A DNA stretch of 45,626 nucleotides from Lachnospiraceae bacterium (lineage in GTDB: Bacteria > Bacillota > Clostridia > Lachnospirales > Lachnospiraceae): the NCBI GenBank assembly GCA_021203305.1, contig JAJQBK010000027.1, positions 1 to 45,626 of the forward strand. Direction: 5' to 3'. Shown here piece after piece: positions 25,076 to 34,289 of this stretch (the stretch's first letter is position 1; each line of letters starts with the position of its first letter). The translations under genes and the position numbers were made by a program. The notes beneath the pieces are model-generated. The model made no database searches. It was not told the DNA's origin and worked only from the letters and a program-made list of their open reading frames with translations.

Positions 25076-27019
25076 TTATTTATTACTGCTTTTTTTATCT
25101 GTCTCGGGTACCTCCGGGCGGTTCACTTTATCAGCGATTTCCTTTTGTATATCCGCAATGAAAGCAGATAATTCCCTCGCTCCCTCGTCCCCCGCGAAAC
25201 GGCTTCTGACAGACACGCTGCCGGTCTCCTCCTCCTTCTGGCCTACGACCAGCATGTAGGGGACTCTCTCGTTGCGGGCTTCCCGGATTTTGTAGCCGAT
25301 TTTTTCATTGCGCAGATCCATCTCGCAGCGGATTCCGGCGGCTTTCAGGTCGGCAAGCACCTTTTCTCCGTAGTCGAAATATTTCTCGGAGATGGGCAGA
25401 ACCTTCACCTGTACCGGAGCCAGCCAGGTCGGGAATTTGCCGGCGAAGTGCTCGATCAGGATGCCGATGAAGCGCTCGAAGGAGCCGTAAACCACGCGGT
25501 GAATCATGATCGGCCTGTGCATCTCGCCGTCCGGGCCGGTATACTCCGTCTCAAAGCGCTGGGGCAGCTGGAAGTCCAGCTGGATGGTGCCGCACTGCCA
25601 CTCTCTGCCGATGGCGTCGATCAGGTGGAAGTCGATCTTGGGGCCGTAGAAAGCGCCGTCGCCCTCATTGATGGTATATTCCAGCCCCATCTCGTCCAGC
25701 GCACCCTGAAGTCCGGCGGTAGCCATCTCCCAGTCCTCATCGGAGCCCATGGAATCCTCCGGCCTGGTGGACAGCTCCACAAAATATTTGAAGCCAAAGA
25801 GCTGGTAAACCTCGTCGATCAGCCGCACCACGCCCTTGATCTCGTCCTTGATCTGCTCCGGTGTCATGAAAATATGGGCGTCGTCCTGGTGGAAGCAGCG
25901 CACCCTCATCAGGCCGTGCAGCTGTCCGCTCTTTTCATGGCGGTGTACCAGGCCGATCTCGCCAATGCGCAGAGGCAGCTCCTTGTAAGAGCGGGGCTGG
26001 GACTTATATACCAGCATGCCGCCCGGGCAGTTCATGGGCTTGATGGCAAAATCCTGGTCGTCGATGACCGTGGTGTACATATTTTCCTTGTAATGATCCC
26101 AGTGGCCGGAGGTCTCCCAGAGGCTGCGGTTCAGCATGATGGGCGTGGAAATCTCCACATACCCCTCCCTGTCATGGATTTCCCTCCAATACTGCTGCAG
26201 CGTATTGTACACAACCATTCCCTTGGGTAAAAAGAAAGGAAAGCCCGGCCCCTCGTCCGCCAGCATGAACAGCCCCATCTCCTTGCCGATCTTTCTGTGG
26301 TCGCGCTTTTTGGCCTCCTCCAGCATGTTGACGTAGGCCTCCAGATCAGAGCTCTTCGTATAGGCGGTTCCGTAGATTCTGGTCAGCATCTTATTTTTTT
26401 CATTGCCGCGCCAGTACGCCCCCGCCAGCTTCATCAGCTTGATGGCCTTCACCGGTTTTGTGCTCATCAGATGGGGACCCGCGCACAGATCCGTAAACTC
26501 GCCCTGTCTGTAAAAGCTGATCACCGCGTCCTCGGGCAGATCCTCGATCAGTTCCACCTTGTAGGGCTCTTCCTTTTCCTGAAAATACTGAATGGCCTCC
26601 GCCCTAGGCATCTCAAAGCGTTCCAGCTTCAGATCCTCTTTGACAATTTTTTTCATCTCGGCTTCGATGGCCGGAAAATCCTCCGTGCTTAAGGTCACGC
26701 CGTCCACATCATAATAAAAGCCGTCGTCGACGGAAGGGCCGATGGCCAGCTTCACCTGGGGGTACAGCCGCTTCAGAGCCTGCGCCATGATATGGGAGGC
26801 CGTGTGGCGGAACGTGTCTCTGCCGCCCTTGTCATTGAAGGTCAGAATATTCAGGCTGCAGTCCTCACTGATGACAGTCCGTAAGTCCACTCTCTCGCCG
26901 TTCACTTCCCCGGCGCAGGCAGCCCTGGCCAGCCCCTCGCTGATATCCCGGGCAATCTCAATCACGCTTTTCGCCTCAGCGTACTCCTTCACTGAGCCAT
27001 CCTTCAAGGTAATCTTCAT
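25076..27019 (-). CDS. thrS: Threonyl-tRNA synthetase
   Basis: A 647-residue class II synthetase. The N-terminal TGS domain (MKITLKDGSVKEY onward) is followed by the SAD editing domain with HTASHIMAQALKRLYP, then the catalytic core with zinc ligand in MNCPGG, motif 2 in RCFHQDDAHIF, motif 3 in HRVVYGSFERFIGILIEHF, and a C-terminal anticodon-binding domain with VPYMLVVGQKE. The ATG at 27019 begins the recognisable TGS domain and has AAGGAG upstream; the frame to 27073 is an artefact. It is preceded by a T-box leader that senses uncharged threonine tRNA, with its own promoter. Confidence 0.98.
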   Translation of the reverse strand: MKITLKDGSVKEYAEAKSVIEIARDISEGLARAACAGEVNGERVDLRTVISEDCSLNILTFNDKGGRDTFRHTASHIMAQALKRLYPQVKLAIGPSVDDGFYYDVDGVTLSTEDFPAIEAEMKKIVKEDLKLERFEMPRAEAIQYFQEKEEPYKVELIEDLPEDAVISFYRQGEFTDLCAGPHLMSTKPVKAIKLMKLAGAYWRGNEKNKMLTRIYGTAYTKSSDLEAYVNMLEEAKKRDHRKIGKEMGLFMLADEGPGFPFFLPKGMVVYNTLQQYWREIHDREGYVEISTPIMLNRSLWETSGHWDHYKENMYTTVIDDQDFAIKPMNCPGGMLVYKSQPRSYKELPLRIGEIGLVHRHEKSGQLHGLMRVRCFHQDDAHIFMTPEQIKDEIKGVVRLIDEVYQLFGFKYFVELSTRPEDSMGSDEDWEMATAGLQGALDEMGLEYTINEGDGAFYGPKIDFHLIDAIGREWQCGTIQLDFQLPQRFETEYTGPDGEMHRPIMIHRVVYGSFERFIGILIEHFAGKFPTWLAPVQVKVLPISEKYFDYGEKVLADLKAAGIRCEMDLRNEKIGYKIREARNERVPYMLVVGQKEEETGSVSVRSRFAGDEGARELSAFIADIQKEIADKVNRPEVPETDKKSSNK

Positions 27020-27091
27020 AATCTCATTTTCTCCTTTTTCTGAAAATAATATACATGATGCTGTTAACGCCAAAAAAATTTGAATACGCAG

Positions 27092-27352
27092 AAAAAAACG
27101 CCTCCTGCGCAGTCATACGCAAGGGGCGATCATATCGCGGTTCCGCCCTTATTCATCCGGATCAAAAAACTATCCTGTCGGAAAAGCTCTCTCCTGTCCG
27201 GACCTTCCTTCTGACGATAACGGAGTCACCGGGCCGTATTGGGGCCGCTCCGAGGTGGTCTTCCCATGCGGTCCGCCCAAGATGCTCACAGCCCATGGCA
27301 TCCCTCTCTGAGAGCCTCTCCGCACAGTACTCTTCTCATCAACGCTTTCACT
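27092..27352 (-). ncRNA. T-box leader of thrS
   Basis: On the minus strand the conserved T-box core GGGCGGAACCGCG lies at 27136-27148. It is followed by a terminator, an 11-base stem CGCCCCTTGCG (27118-27128) with CGCAGGAGGCG (27099-27109), and a T-run at 27092-27098. Upstream, stem I contains a segment GGAAGACCACC near 27248-27260 that offers ACC, a threonine codon, as specifier. Uncharged threonine tRNA would pair with the T-box and allow read-through into thrS. The specifier position is judged by eye; the core and terminator are clear. Confidence 0.93.
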
Positions 27353-27358
27353 GGAGGT

Positions 27359-27387
27359 ATCATAGCACAAAGTTTTCCCGCTGGCAA
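27359..27387 (-). promoter_or_regulatory. Sigma-A promoter of the thrS T-box transcript
   Basis: On the minus strand, -35 TTGCCA (27382-27387), a 17-base spacer and extended -10 TGC-TATGAT (hexamer 27359-27364). It lies between the class B sortase stop codon and the T-box stem I. Confidence 0.78.
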
Positions 27388-27412
27388 GTCCATTTTCAGC
27401 GTTTCTTCCCCG

Positions 27413-28282
27413 CTACCTCCTCACCGCCTGCACAATGGTCCGAACCGAGCTGTTTGCGTTCTGGCATGTGGAAAGCGTGATAATATAGTCCTCCTTCGTC
27501 ACCTGAATGCCGGTGTCATAAAAGGACCTTCCCTTTACCTGTTCCAGATACTCCTCAAAAACCTTGTCCGCCCCGAAGCCGTGCAGATAGACCGCGGATA
27601 CATTCCCCTCAACGGACGCGTCCAGACTGTAAACGGAAAAAATATCATAGACCATGATCGTTCCGTCCAGGCCCGTGACCAGAATATACGGATGCAGATT
27701 GTAATAGCTCCAGCTACTGTAGCTGTTCAGAGCGGCGAACATCCCGCCGTTTTTCATATTATGGCCGAAAATAATGGCGTTTCTGTCCTGAAACCCCAGC
27801 TCAGTGCCGGCGTCCAGAAAGATCGCCCCGCTGGAATTGGCGTCCCCGGTATATAAGTGGGTCAGATAATACTCATTGTCCGTTCCCTGCACAATCGGGT
27901 AATTGACCGCAGTCCCAGGAATCTGAATCCAGCCGATCACATCCCCGTTGATGGAGGTCAGGTACTCAAAATCGGGATGAGTCACCGTATAGGTATAGCT
28001 TACGGCTTCTTCCTCCGCCGTCTCCTCATCCGCCTCTTCTCCCTCCGCTGATCCATCGTCCGTCTCTGAGCCGGCGCTTTCCCGGGGCAGAATCTCCATC
28101 TCCACCTCTTCCATGGACTCCGCAATATTTTTATAAGAGGAATCCGCGCTCATATAAGCGCCGAGAATCCGCGCCACCTGAACCAGCGCCACCACAAAGG
28201 CGACTTGCAAAAGCAATATTAGGAGACTGGCCGGCGTAAATCTTTTCTTCTTTATCCTTCGCTCGTTTTTCTCTTCCTCCAA
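27413..28282 (-). CDS. srtB: Class B sortase
   Basis: A 289-residue membrane-anchored transpeptidase. A basic N-terminus precedes one membrane helix (residues 18-40), then an acidic linker (SAGSETDDGSAEGEEADEE region) of about 40 residues, then the sortase domain from residue 100. Catalytic residues are His174 (FGHNM), Cys273 (LSTCQ) and Arg281 (SSVRTIV). Class B features include the N-terminal PDFEYL..INGDVIGWI block. It is not next to an evident substrate gene. It could be a general wall-anchoring sortase for the base pilin encoded 5 kb away, but that is only a possibility. Confidence 0.9.
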   Translation of the reverse strand: MEEEKNERRIKKKRFTPASLLILLLQVAFVVALVQVARILGAYMSADSSYKNIAESMEEVEMEILPRESAGSETDDGSAEGEEADEETAEEEAVSYTYTVTHPDFEYLTSINGDVIGWIQIPGTAVNYPIVQGTDNEYYLTHLYTGDANSSGAIFLDAGTELGFQDRNAIIFGHNMKNGGMFAALNSYSSWSYYNLHPYILVTGLDGTIMVYDIFSVYSLDASVEGNVSAVYLHGFGADKVFEEYLEQVKGRSFYDTGIQVTKEDYIITLSTCQNANSSVRTIVQAVRR

Positions 28283-28421
28283 TCCGCTCTCCCCTTCCAG
28301 ATTCAGTCTTTTAACTTCTCCGGTTCCCTGAAGTCCCTTCTACAGGAAACCCACTATGCCTTTTGGCTCTTCATTTCGCCTGTTCTTTCCCGGCCTACAG
28401 TCGTTCTCAGATTAAAAACTA

Positions 28422-29759
28422 TCAGTTTTCCGCTCCCGTATCCGTCCGCAGCTTTTTCACCAGCAGCGGCACCTCAAAAAGCAACATCAGGACCCAGCCC
28501 GCCATATTGGCCCAGGCCAGGCTTCTGAACGGCAGTTCAAGAAGAATCAGCATCACATAGACCGCCGCGCATCGTCCCAGCATATTCATGAAAGTGCTGT
28601 ACAGCGTCACCTTCATATCCCCGACGCCCCGGAAAAAACCCTGAATTCCGTTGGTAAATCCCGGCAAAATATACATGAACGCGATGAGCTTCAGATAGCT
28701 TGTCCCCAGCGCCGTCACCTGGCTGTCCCCGTCCTGGACAAACAGCCCCATAATCCGCTCCGCCAGAATAAAAATGACCGCGCACAGGCAGACGGAATAA
28801 ATAACCTCGATGATGAGGCCGGCACGGAAGCCCTTTTTCACCCGATCCTTCTGGCCCGCGCCCTCGTTCTGGGCGATAAAGGTGGTCATGGCGTGGCCGA
28901 TATTCTGCTGGGGCGTGTAGGCGTAATCATCCACCTTATTGACCGCGGTAAAGGCCGCGATCACACCCACTCCCTGGGTGTTGACCATGGCCTGAATCGC
29001 CAGCTTGCCCACCTGTAAGCACACCTGCTGCATGGCGCTGGTGCTGCCGTAACTGACCGTCTTTCTTAAGAGGGTGTGGTCGAACACCAGCCATTCCCTG
29101 CCAAAGCAGAGAAGCGGAACCCTTTTTTTGATATAAATCAGACAGAAAACACAGCAGAGCATCTGGCTGAGCACCGTGGCCACGGCGCAGCCCATGACCT
29201 CCCACTTCAAAACCGCCACAAAAAACACATCGCTGACAATATTGATCAGGGAGCTGGCGATCAGAAAATACAGCGGCGTTTTCGAATCCCCCAGCGCCCG
29301 CAGGGTGTTGGCCAGGAAATTATAGATAAATGTAAAAATCAGACCGGCGTACACGATTCTCAGGTATGTCGTCGCCTCGGGCAGCACCTCCTCCGGCACC
29401 AGAATCAGCCGCAGCACCGGCTGCGAGAGCAAAACCATGCACAGGGAAAAAACAACAGAAAAGGCCATGCCCGCCAGAAGGGTGGTGCTCAGCTGCCGGC
29501 GCAAAAGCCTGGAATCGTGGGCTCCGTAATCCACACTGGCCAGTACGCTGGCGCCCATGCACATGCCGTTTAACAGCAAAATACCGATATTCATCAACGG
29601 CGTGGCGGTTCCCACCGCCGCAAGCGCCGTCTCCCCCACAAATCTCCCTACAATGACAGAATCCGCGGCGTTATAGGTCAGCTGAAATAAATTTCCCAGC
29701 ACCAGCGGCACCGTAAATCGAAAAAGAGGCGAAAAAACCCTGCCCTTGGTCATATCCAT
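28422..29759 (-). CDS. MATE family efflux transporter
   Basis: A 445-residue membrane protein with about twelve hydrophobic segments in two similar halves, the MATE (MatE) layout. The N-terminal half contains FTVPLVLGNLFQLTYNAADSVIVG-type family sequence near residues 15-37, and the second half repeats the pattern with VNTQGVGVIAAFTAVNKVDDY. It exports drugs or metabolites by cation antiport; the substrate is unknown. The ATG at 29759 is taken because GGGGGAAG lies about nine bases before it; the ATG at 29780 has no ribosome-binding site. The gene stands between glmS and the sortase gene without obvious functional link. Confidence 0.92.
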   Translation of the reverse strand: MDMTKGRVFSPLFRFTVPLVLGNLFQLTYNAADSVIVGRFVGETALAAVGTATPLMNIGILLLNGMCMGASVLASVDYGAHDSRLLRRQLSTTLLAGMAFSVVFSLCMVLLSQPVLRLILVPEEVLPEATTYLRIVYAGLIFTFIYNFLANTLRALGDSKTPLYFLIASSLINIVSDVFFVAVLKWEVMGCAVATVLSQMLCCVFCLIYIKKRVPLLCFGREWLVFDHTLLRKTVSYGSTSAMQQVCLQVGKLAIQAMVNTQGVGVIAAFTAVNKVDDYAYTPQQNIGHAMTTFIAQNEGAGQKDRVKKGFRAGLIIEVIYSVCLCAVIFILAERIMGLFVQDGDSQVTALGTSYLKLIAFMYILPGFTNGIQGFFRGVGDMKVTLYSTFMNMLGRCAAVYVMLILLELPFRSLAWANMAGWVLMLLFEVPLLVKKLRTDTGAEN

Positions 29760-29858
29760 TCTGTATCTTCCCCCTGTCATCTTACCGGCTGTCCGGCATT
29801 GGCCTTCCCGATCATTTTACCCCAACATCCTCATCCGTCTTCCCGGCAAAGCTCCCTC

Positions 29859-31697
29859 TTACTCCACCGTCACGCTCTTGGCCAGATTTCTGGGCTTATC
29901 CACATCCAGCCCCTTGGCCAGGCTCACATAATAGGCCAGCAGCTGCAGCGGAACTACCGCCAGACTGGCCGCGAAATGCTCGTCGGTCTTGGGCACGTAG
30001 GTCACAAAGTCCGCCGTATCCTCAATGCTGTAATTGCCGTAGCTGGTCAGGCCGAACAGCTGCGCTCCCCGGCTCTTGCACTCCACCATATTGCTGACAA
30101 TCTTTTCATAAAGAGCGCTCTGGGTCACAACGCTGATGACCAGCGTGCCGTCCTCGATCAGGCTGATGGTGCCGTGCTTTAACTCCCCGGCCGCGTAAGC
30201 CTCGGAATGAATATAGCTGATTTCCTTCAGCTTCAGGCTGCCCTCCAGGCTGACCGCATAGTCGACGCCTCTGCCGATGAAAAAAACGTCCTTCGCGTTG
30301 GCCTGTTTGGCGGCAAACCACTGCAGCCGCCCCTTTTCCTCCAGCACCTTGTTGACCTTCTCCGGAAGCAAGGCCATTTCCCGCACCAGCTCCTGATAAT
30401 ACTCCCCCGTGATTGTACCCCGCACCTTCCCTAACTGCGCCGCCAGGCAATATATTGCGATCAGCTGGGCGCTGTAGGCCTTGGTGGTGGCTACCGCGAT
30501 CTCCGGCCCCGCCATGGTGTAAAACACATGGTCAGCCTCCCTGGCAATGGAACTGCCCACCACATTGACGACAGCCATCGTTCTCGCTCCCCGCTTTTTC
30601 GCCTCCCGAAGGGCCGCCAGAGAATCCGCCGTCTCCCCGGACTGGCTGATAATCACCACCAGCTCCTTCGGGTCCAGCAAAAGACTGCGGTAGCGGAACT
30701 CACTGGCCAGCTCCACGCGCACGGGCAGCTTTGCCAGATCCTCGATCACATACTGCGCCACAGCGCCCACGTGGTAGGCGGAGCCGCAGGCCACAATGCA
30801 GATATGGGAAATATCCCCAAGCTCCTCATCCGTCAGCCCCACTCCGTCAAGCTTCAGCGCTCCGTCCTTCAGCACGGAATTCAAAGTATCCGCGATGGCT
30901 CTGGGCTGCTCATGGATTTCCTTCATCATGAAATGCTCATAGCCCGCCTTCTCCGCGGCCTCCGCGTCCCAGAGAATCTCCACCAGCTCCTTCTCAATCT
31001 CATCGCCGTCCAGATTGTAGAAGGTCACCTTCCCGTCCTTCAGACGGCCGATTTCCATATTTCCGATATAATAAACATTTCTCGTATATTTCAGAATCGC
31101 CGGCACATCGGAGGCAAGATAGCACTCGCCGTCCGCCACGCCAAGGATCATGGGGCTTTCCTTCCTGGCCGCGAACACCTCTCCCGGATACTCCTTAAAC
31201 ATGATCGCCATGGCGTAGGAGCCGCGGATACGCACCATGGCATGGTTGATCGCGTCCACCGGGGTACCCAGATACTTCTTATAATAATAGTCGATCAGCT
31301 TCACCGCCACCTCGGTGTCCGTCTCGGAATAAAAGCGGTAGCCGTTGCGCTGAAGTTTCTCCCTCAGCTCCTGATAATTCTCAATAATGCCATTATGTAC
31401 GCCCACCACATTGCCGTCGTCGCTGCAGTGGGGATGAGCGTTATTCTCACTGGGTTCGCCGTGAGTGGCCCAGCGGGTATGCCCGATGCCGCAGCAGCCC
31501 TGCAGGGCCCTGCCGCCGTCAGTCTTCTCCGACAGCACAGCCAGCCTCCCCTTGGCCTTGACAATCTCAATCTCCCCGTCCCGGTTTCTCACCGCCAGCC
31601 CGGCGGAGTCATAGCCCCTGTATTCCAGCTTCGACAGACCGTCCAGCAAAATAGGCGCCGCCTGGCGCTGCCCGGTATAGCCTACGATTCCACACAT
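29859..31697 (-). CDS. glmS: Glutamine-fructose-6-phosphate aminotransferase
   Basis: A 612-residue enzyme making glucosamine-6-phosphate for cell-wall synthesis. The N-terminal glutaminase begins MCGIVGYTG with Cys2 as nucleophile after methionine removal and has the family's GIGHTRWATHG. Two SIS sugar-isomerase domains follow, with SQSGETADS near residue 355, and the protein ends in the conserved KPRNLAKSVTVE. Length is standard. The 72 bases upstream are too short to hold a glmS ribozyme of the usual size. A TATAAT hexamer occurs in that gap, without a good -35. Confidence 0.98.
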   Translation of the reverse strand: MCGIVGYTGQRQAAPILLDGLSKLEYRGYDSAGLAVRNRDGEIEIVKAKGRLAVLSEKTDGGRALQGCCGIGHTRWATHGEPSENNAHPHCSDDGNVVGVHNGIIENYQELREKLQRNGYRFYSETDTEVAVKLIDYYYKKYLGTPVDAINHAMVRIRGSYAMAIMFKEYPGEVFAARKESPMILGVADGECYLASDVPAILKYTRNVYYIGNMEIGRLKDGKVTFYNLDGDEIEKELVEILWDAEAAEKAGYEHFMMKEIHEQPRAIADTLNSVLKDGALKLDGVGLTDEELGDISHICIVACGSAYHVGAVAQYVIEDLAKLPVRVELASEFRYRSLLLDPKELVVIISQSGETADSLAALREAKKRGARTMAVVNVVGSSIAREADHVFYTMAGPEIAVATTKAYSAQLIAIYCLAAQLGKVRGTITGEYYQELVREMALLPEKVNKVLEEKGRLQWFAAKQANAKDVFFIGRGVDYAVSLEGSLKLKEISYIHSEAYAAGELKHGTISLIEDGTLVISVVTQSALYEKIVSNMVECKSRGAQLFGLTSYGNYSIEDTADFVTYVPKTDEHFAASLAVVPLQLLAYYVSLAKGLDVDKPRNLAKSVTVE

Positions 31698-31769
31698 AGA
31701 TTTGTCTCCCTTTTCATGATCTTCTATCTTTTTATCAGTCAGATTACGCTAAAATGCATCATTATATAA

Positions 31770-32177
31770 CTAATTTCTTTCATAATTTCCTTCAATAAAA
31801 CTGTTTACTGCGTTGCAAAATTCCTCTGCATTCTGATACTGTTCAAGCGCATCTTCCTTCAAAACAACATAATAGTCAGCATAATCAGCATGGTTCCTGA
31901 TCTGAAATGCATTCATAAGATATTTGGAATACTTTACATCAAACTTCTGTGTCTTCACATATTCCTTCTGGAAGTATGAAATAACCCCTGCATGCTTTGA
32001 GAAGTCTACGCCGTCTAAAGCAAGAATTGCCCTTGCGGCCGAAAACATTGCATAATACGATCGTCCAATGGAATCCTTTAAGAATCCACTCTCCAGCAAA
32101 AGTTTGGACGCACTCAGATGCTCTTTGGCATTCTCTAATCGATATTGTGACAAATTCTCTCTGTGCTGTTCATTCAT
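31770..32177 (-). CDS. HEPN domain protein (UPF0332-like), toxin partner of the MNT gene
   Basis: A 135-residue helical protein. Residues 10-40 match the HEPN start (RLENAKEHLSASKLLLESG...SIGRSYYAMFSAARAIL), and the second conserved site is FQIRNHADYADYY near residue 93. HEPN proteins of this type form a toxin-antitoxin pair with a minimal nucleotidyltransferase, the gene directly upstream, with an eight-base overlap. The classic RNase signature Rx4-6H is not evident; the RNHADY box is the form seen in the UPF0332 subgroup, so RNase activity is uncertain. The ATG at 32177 is chosen because the homologous region starts there. Confidence 0.87.
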   Translation of the reverse strand: MNEQHRENLSQYRLENAKEHLSASKLLLESGFLKDSIGRSYYAMFSAARAILALDGVDFSKHAGVISYFQKEYVKTQKFDVKYSKYLMNAFQIRNHADYADYYVVLKEDALEQYQNAEEFCNAVNSFIEGNYERN

Positions 32178-32511
32178 CAACCAACACCCCTTCCTGCTCA
32201 ATATTCCTGTAATAAGGTAAATCATCCTTCCACTCTTCATATTCATCGAGAGGAATGACAGTAGGGGAAACCAAAATACCGTATTCCAGGCCAAGATCAT
32301 GAGAAACATCCCATACCTTCTTAAGCTCGTCCTGCAGCTCACGGCGAGGCCCTTTCACAATTGCGGCAATGTCAATATCTGAATCATCGCGATAATCGCC
32401 TCTTGCGTAAGAACCATACAGAATTATTTTGGATATCCGATTTCCATAGGTTGAACGATAAGATTTGGTCATTTTATCCAATATTGTATCTAATTCATTT
32501 TGTGTACACAA
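32170..32511 (-). CDS. MNT-type nucleotidyltransferase (antitoxin partner)
   Basis: A 113-residue minimal nucleotidyltransferase of the polymerase-beta superfamily. The active-site pattern GSYARG at residues 33-38 followed by SDID at residues 44-47 is intact and provides the metal aspartates. MNT proteins neutralise HEPN toxins, in studied cases by AMPylation. The start is TTG at 32511 with GAGGTGAT eight bases upstream; the next in-frame ATG would remove the first helix. The stop overlaps the HEPN start by eight bases. A consensus promoter lies 83 bases upstream. Confidence 0.88.
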   Translation of the reverse strand: MCTQNELDTILDKMTKSYRSTYGNRISKIILYGSYARGDYRDDSDIDIAAIVKGPRRELQDELKKVWDVSHDLGLEYGILVSPTVIPLDEYEEWKDDLPYYRNIEQEGVLVDE

Positions 32512-32593
32512 GTATCATCACCTCGTTTCAAAACAACCTCCTCATGATTCATCCATAAAAGGCTTTGATGTAAATCAGCAAAACATTGCCTTT

Positions 32594-32622
32594 ATTATAC
32601 TAGCAAAACAGGCGCCGCGCAA
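32594..32622 (-). promoter_or_regulatory. Sigma-A promoter of the MNT-HEPN operon
   Basis: On the minus strand, -35 TTGCGC (32617-32622), a 17-base spacer and a perfect -10 TATAAT (32594-32599). Confidence 0.75.
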
Positions 32623-32698
32623 GACATTAATTTGAACCTCCTGATCGACCTCCTGATCTACCTGATAACCCATTTCCACCTCTTTCCCATATAACTTT

Positions 32699-32742
32699 AA
32701 AAAAGCCAACCGGACTTTTCTCAAAAATCCGATTGGCTTTTT
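32699..32742. terminator. Terminator of the pilus operon (bidirectional form)
   Basis: GCCAACCGGA (32705-32714) pairs with TCCGATTGGC (32728-32737) with one G-T pair. The stem is flanked by A-runs and T-runs on both sides, so it can act on either strand. On the minus strand it lies 17 bases after the last pilus gene and is followed by six T. Confidence 0.93.
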
Positions 32743-32758
32743 AACCGTAATGATTTCA

Positions 32759-34189
32759 TTACTTTTTCTGTCTGTGTCTGGCGTAAATCAGGCCGCCTCC
32801 GCATACAACGAAAGCCGCAAGCCACAAAAGCAGCCGTGAGGAGTCGCCTGTCTGAGCTGTTCCTCCCATCTGCGGCAGAAGGAAATCTGACGTGGTTTCT
32901 TCCTCCCCAGCGGCGGTCTCCTCCGTTCCGCCATCCAGACTGTCGGAACCGTTATCCCCTGAATCCGAGGAGGTCTCCGTCGTGGAATTCGTGGAAACCG
33001 GCGTCCAGACCGCCTTATAAATCGCGTCCTCAGTCACGGTATCCGCGATTACCTTGTCCCAGCCCACAAAGACATAACCCTCCCGGGCGGGCGTTCCAGT
33101 ATAGGAGGGCGTGTCCATTCCGTAGGGGATTTCGGTCCGCACCTGATCCGTGAAAACTACGCTTCCATCCACACCGTCATTGTAAATAACCGTATATCGG
33201 TCATAAGCGTAATAAAGCTTCAGCACCAGCGGCCCCGCAGTCTGCGAGGACGACTGCTGTACAGTGGAAAGAGATACCACCTTCACAGCTCCCAGGCTGA
33301 CAGCAACAGTCCCACCGGCAACGGCCGCGGGATATGCAGAGCTTTCCTGAGACGACGTTCCCGTAGAAAGCATTGTCAGACTGTAGGATGCGGATTCTGC
33401 AGCGATACTCTCTGCTTCATGAACCTCCTGAGCTTCTTCCCCTGAAGTTTCATCCCCGGCGCTCTCCTCTTGGGTCTCTTCCTCGGGAACCTCCTCCTCA
33501 GGAGCCTCTTCCTCAATCTCTTCCATGGGCACCTCCAGCACAATGCCATTGGGAATCCGCTCCGTATGCTCCTTATTTTCATGATAATGCTCAAAGGTCA
33601 GGGGCGCGGCGGTAACTTTACTGCCCTCAGCAGCGTAAAACATTTCTGTTTTTGCCAGCAGATAGGTTCCGTCCGCCTGCTCCAGATAATGCTCCACCAG
33701 ATAATAGCTCTCCCTGTTGCTGAACACTATGCCGCCGTCCACCTTCTGCGACGGATCTTTGTAAACCACCTGGGTAATCACAAAGCCGTCATAGGTGCTG
33801 TTATTTCTCACACTGACAATCACCGTGTAAACAGTATCGTCATAATTCAGAATAGTGGAACTCCCGGCCTCCTGCTCCACGGTATACTCATAATCCCCCA
33901 CCCGGTCAAAGGTCAGGGAAAAATCCGCTGTACCGGAGCCTGTGATCTGGGTGGAAGCCGGGGACGGCGACGGAGAAGCGCTGTCCACAGCCGTGATGCT
34001 CACCCTGACCTGGTCAGAGTCGTCCGCGGTAACCACCTCCACGGTAATCGTTGTCTGGCCGCTCTGTACCTGGGCCGCCTTCACCAGATCAGAAAAACTG
34101 AAAAGAAGAGCCGCCGCCGTCAAAAAACAGGCCGCTATGGCTGCGATCCCGGCACAGAATCCTGATTTTTTTCCCATATGTTGACGCAT
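32759..34189 (-). CDS. Wall-anchor (base) pilin-like surface protein, FctB position
   Basis: A 476-residue secreted protein. The signal peptide covers residues 8-38. Residues 40-160 form a pilin domain of the streptococcal isopeptide type with E-box YEYTVEQE and terminal strand VFSNRE; the lysine usually found in the first strand is not evident (TTITVEVV). A MucBP-like strand set follows (YYLVEHYLEQADGTY), interrupted by a Glu-rich stretch, then an InlB/Listeria-Bacteroides repeat (residues 330-395, ending GYVFVGWDKV). The C-terminus has LPQMG, a candidate LPxTG-type signal, then QTGD, a membrane helix and RHRQKK. It is the last gene of the pilus operon, the place of FctB, which anchors streptococcal pili to the wall. 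Confidence 0.85.
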   Translation of the reverse strand: MRQHMGKKSGFCAGIAAIAACFLTAAALLFSFSDLVKAAQVQSGQTTITVEVVTADDSDQVRVSITAVDSASPSPSPASTQITGSGTADFSLTFDRVGDYEYTVEQEAGSSTILNYDDTVYTVIVSVRNNSTYDGFVITQVVYKDPSQKVDGGIVFSNRESYYLVEHYLEQADGTYLLAKTEMFYAAEGSKVTAAPLTFEHYHENKEHTERIPNGIVLEVPMEEIEEEAPEEEVPEEETQEESAGDETSGEEAQEVHEAESIAAESASYSLTMLSTGTSSQESSAYPAAVAGGTVAVSLGAVKVVSLSTVQQSSSQTAGPLVLKLYYAYDRYTVIYNDGVDGSVVFTDQVRTEIPYGMDTPSYTGTPAREGYVFVGWDKVIADTVTEDAIYKAVWTPVSTNSTTETSSDSGDNGSDSLDGGTEETAAGEEETTSDFLLPQMGGTAQTGDSSRLLLWLAAFVVCGGGLIYARHRQKK

Positions 34190-34289
34190 CCCCGCTCTCC
34201 CTTCCTCCTGCGGCGCTTCCCCTCATTTTGCCGCGCTTTTTATAAGCTCTCACACTCTCAGTGCTCCCATAGGCGCCTGTCCGCTCTCC

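Noticed and set aside
31698-31769. glmS ribozyme upstream of glmS
   Set aside because: Only 72 bases separate glmS from the HEPN gene, too short for the ribozyme core of the usual size, and no matching sequence was seen.
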